This document shows, piece after piece, positions 30,286-30,566 of a stretch of DNA of 30,566 nucleotides; within the stretch, counting starts at the first letter, position 1; the number at the start of each line of letters is the position of its first letter. This stretch comes from a virus. The stretch covers positions 1-30,566 of IMG/VR virus record IMGVR_UViG_3300004242_000170, one strand, 5' to 3'. Both the position numbers and the translations under genes were made by a program. Below the pieces are notes generated by a model that saw nothing but the letters and a program-made list of their open reading frames with translations, was not told where the DNA came from and ran no database searches.

Positions 30286-30566
30286 CACCGTCCCTCCACC
30301 CTTCGCTCCGCCCACCGCTTGCTCAGCACACGCACCTGCTCAATGCCGAGGATGCCGATAAAGCCCGCCGTGAACAGCGTCCAAGCGATGTTCAGCCCTG
30401 CCGCCTGCACCGCCAGCCCGACGATCATCACCAGCAACGCGCCGGCCGCCGCCTCAAGGAGCGTGCGCAGGAGGCTCGGCTGATCTGCATACAACTGAAT
30501 ACGGACGTAGGACAGGATGAAGGTCAGCATCATGGCCAGGCCGTGCTCGCGCAGGGCAAGCAGGAC
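30285..30566 (-). CDS. Holin, lambda-holin-like, 5' end outside window
   Basis: A small membrane protein; the frame is open to the right edge (first codons read V-L-L-A-L-R-E-H-G-L-A before M-M-L-T-F), so the start is outside. There are up to three hydrophobic segments: M-L-T-F-I-L-S-Y-V, A-A-A-G-A-L-L-V-M-I-V-G-L and L-F-T-A-G-F-I-G-I-L-G, ending G-I-E-Q-V-R and a charged basic tail. This matches lambda-family phage holins, which permeabilise the inner membrane to release endolysin. It sits just ahead of HNH, far from the endolysin gene. Confidence 0.75.
   Translation of the reverse strand, partial: VLLALREHGLAMMLTFILSYVRIQLYADQPSLLRTLLEAAAGALLVMIVGLAVQAAGLNIAWTLFTAGFIGILGIEQVRVLSKRWAERRVEGR

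Overview
The window holds most of the late half of a temperate siphophage (a prophage of the HK97/lambda type) at the end of a GC-rich chromosome segment. A Pseudomonadaceae host (Pseudomonas or Azotobacter) fits best: codon use is strongly GC-biased, the flanking gene is a signal-less PL7 alginate lyase, and the small accessory phage genes look like those of Pseudomonas siphophages. This host assignment is inference; no rRNA or tRNA is present to confirm it. No CRISPR array was seen.

Layout. Bases 1-3500 are outside or at the edge of the phage: an alginate lyase, about 1.3 kb of non-coding DNA with three diverged copies of a roughly 200-bp repeat, two poorly recognisable ORFs, and the C-terminal remnant of a tyrosine integrase that has lost its active-site Arg and Tyr. 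From 3623 to the right edge almost everything reads on the minus strand. In transcription order (right to left) it runs: holin (cut by the window edge), HNH nuclease, a probable cos/TerS-binding region, TerS, TerL, small membrane protein, portal, ClpP-like protease, HK97-type capsid, a small protein, head-tail connectors, tail-completion proteins, tail tube, a frameshifted G/GT chaperone pair, tape measure, M, three fibre-type accessory genes, L, K, a 100-aa tip accessory gene, I, J, two short tail proteins, a beta-helix tailspike, a GH19 endolysin and a DUF1353 protein.

The most interesting part is 12.1-14.7 kb, an accessory cassette inserted between tail genes I and J. It carries divergent Arc-like and Mnt-like ribbon-helix-helix repressors, three evenly spaced operator palindromes lying inside two back-to-back promoters, a BRO-N antirepressor downstream of the Arc-like gene, and a two-helix membrane protein downstream of the Mnt-like gene. 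A plus-strand intrinsic terminator in the arc-ant gap, with an extended -10 about 75 nt before it, predicts an antisense RNA over the antirepressor start. This reproduces, part by part, the immI/sieA region of phage P22 (mnt, arc, ant, sar RNA, sieA), here inside a tail operon of a lambda-like phage.

Other notable points: a -1 slippery heptamer A-AAA-AAC in the tail chaperone gene; conservation of the HK97 capsid cross-linking residues; GTTAA(C/A) boxes at exact 12-bp spacing over the terS start; intrinsic terminators placed a fixed 17-18 nt before the start codons of four late genes; and a plus-strand moron-like gene inside the tail-tip operon.
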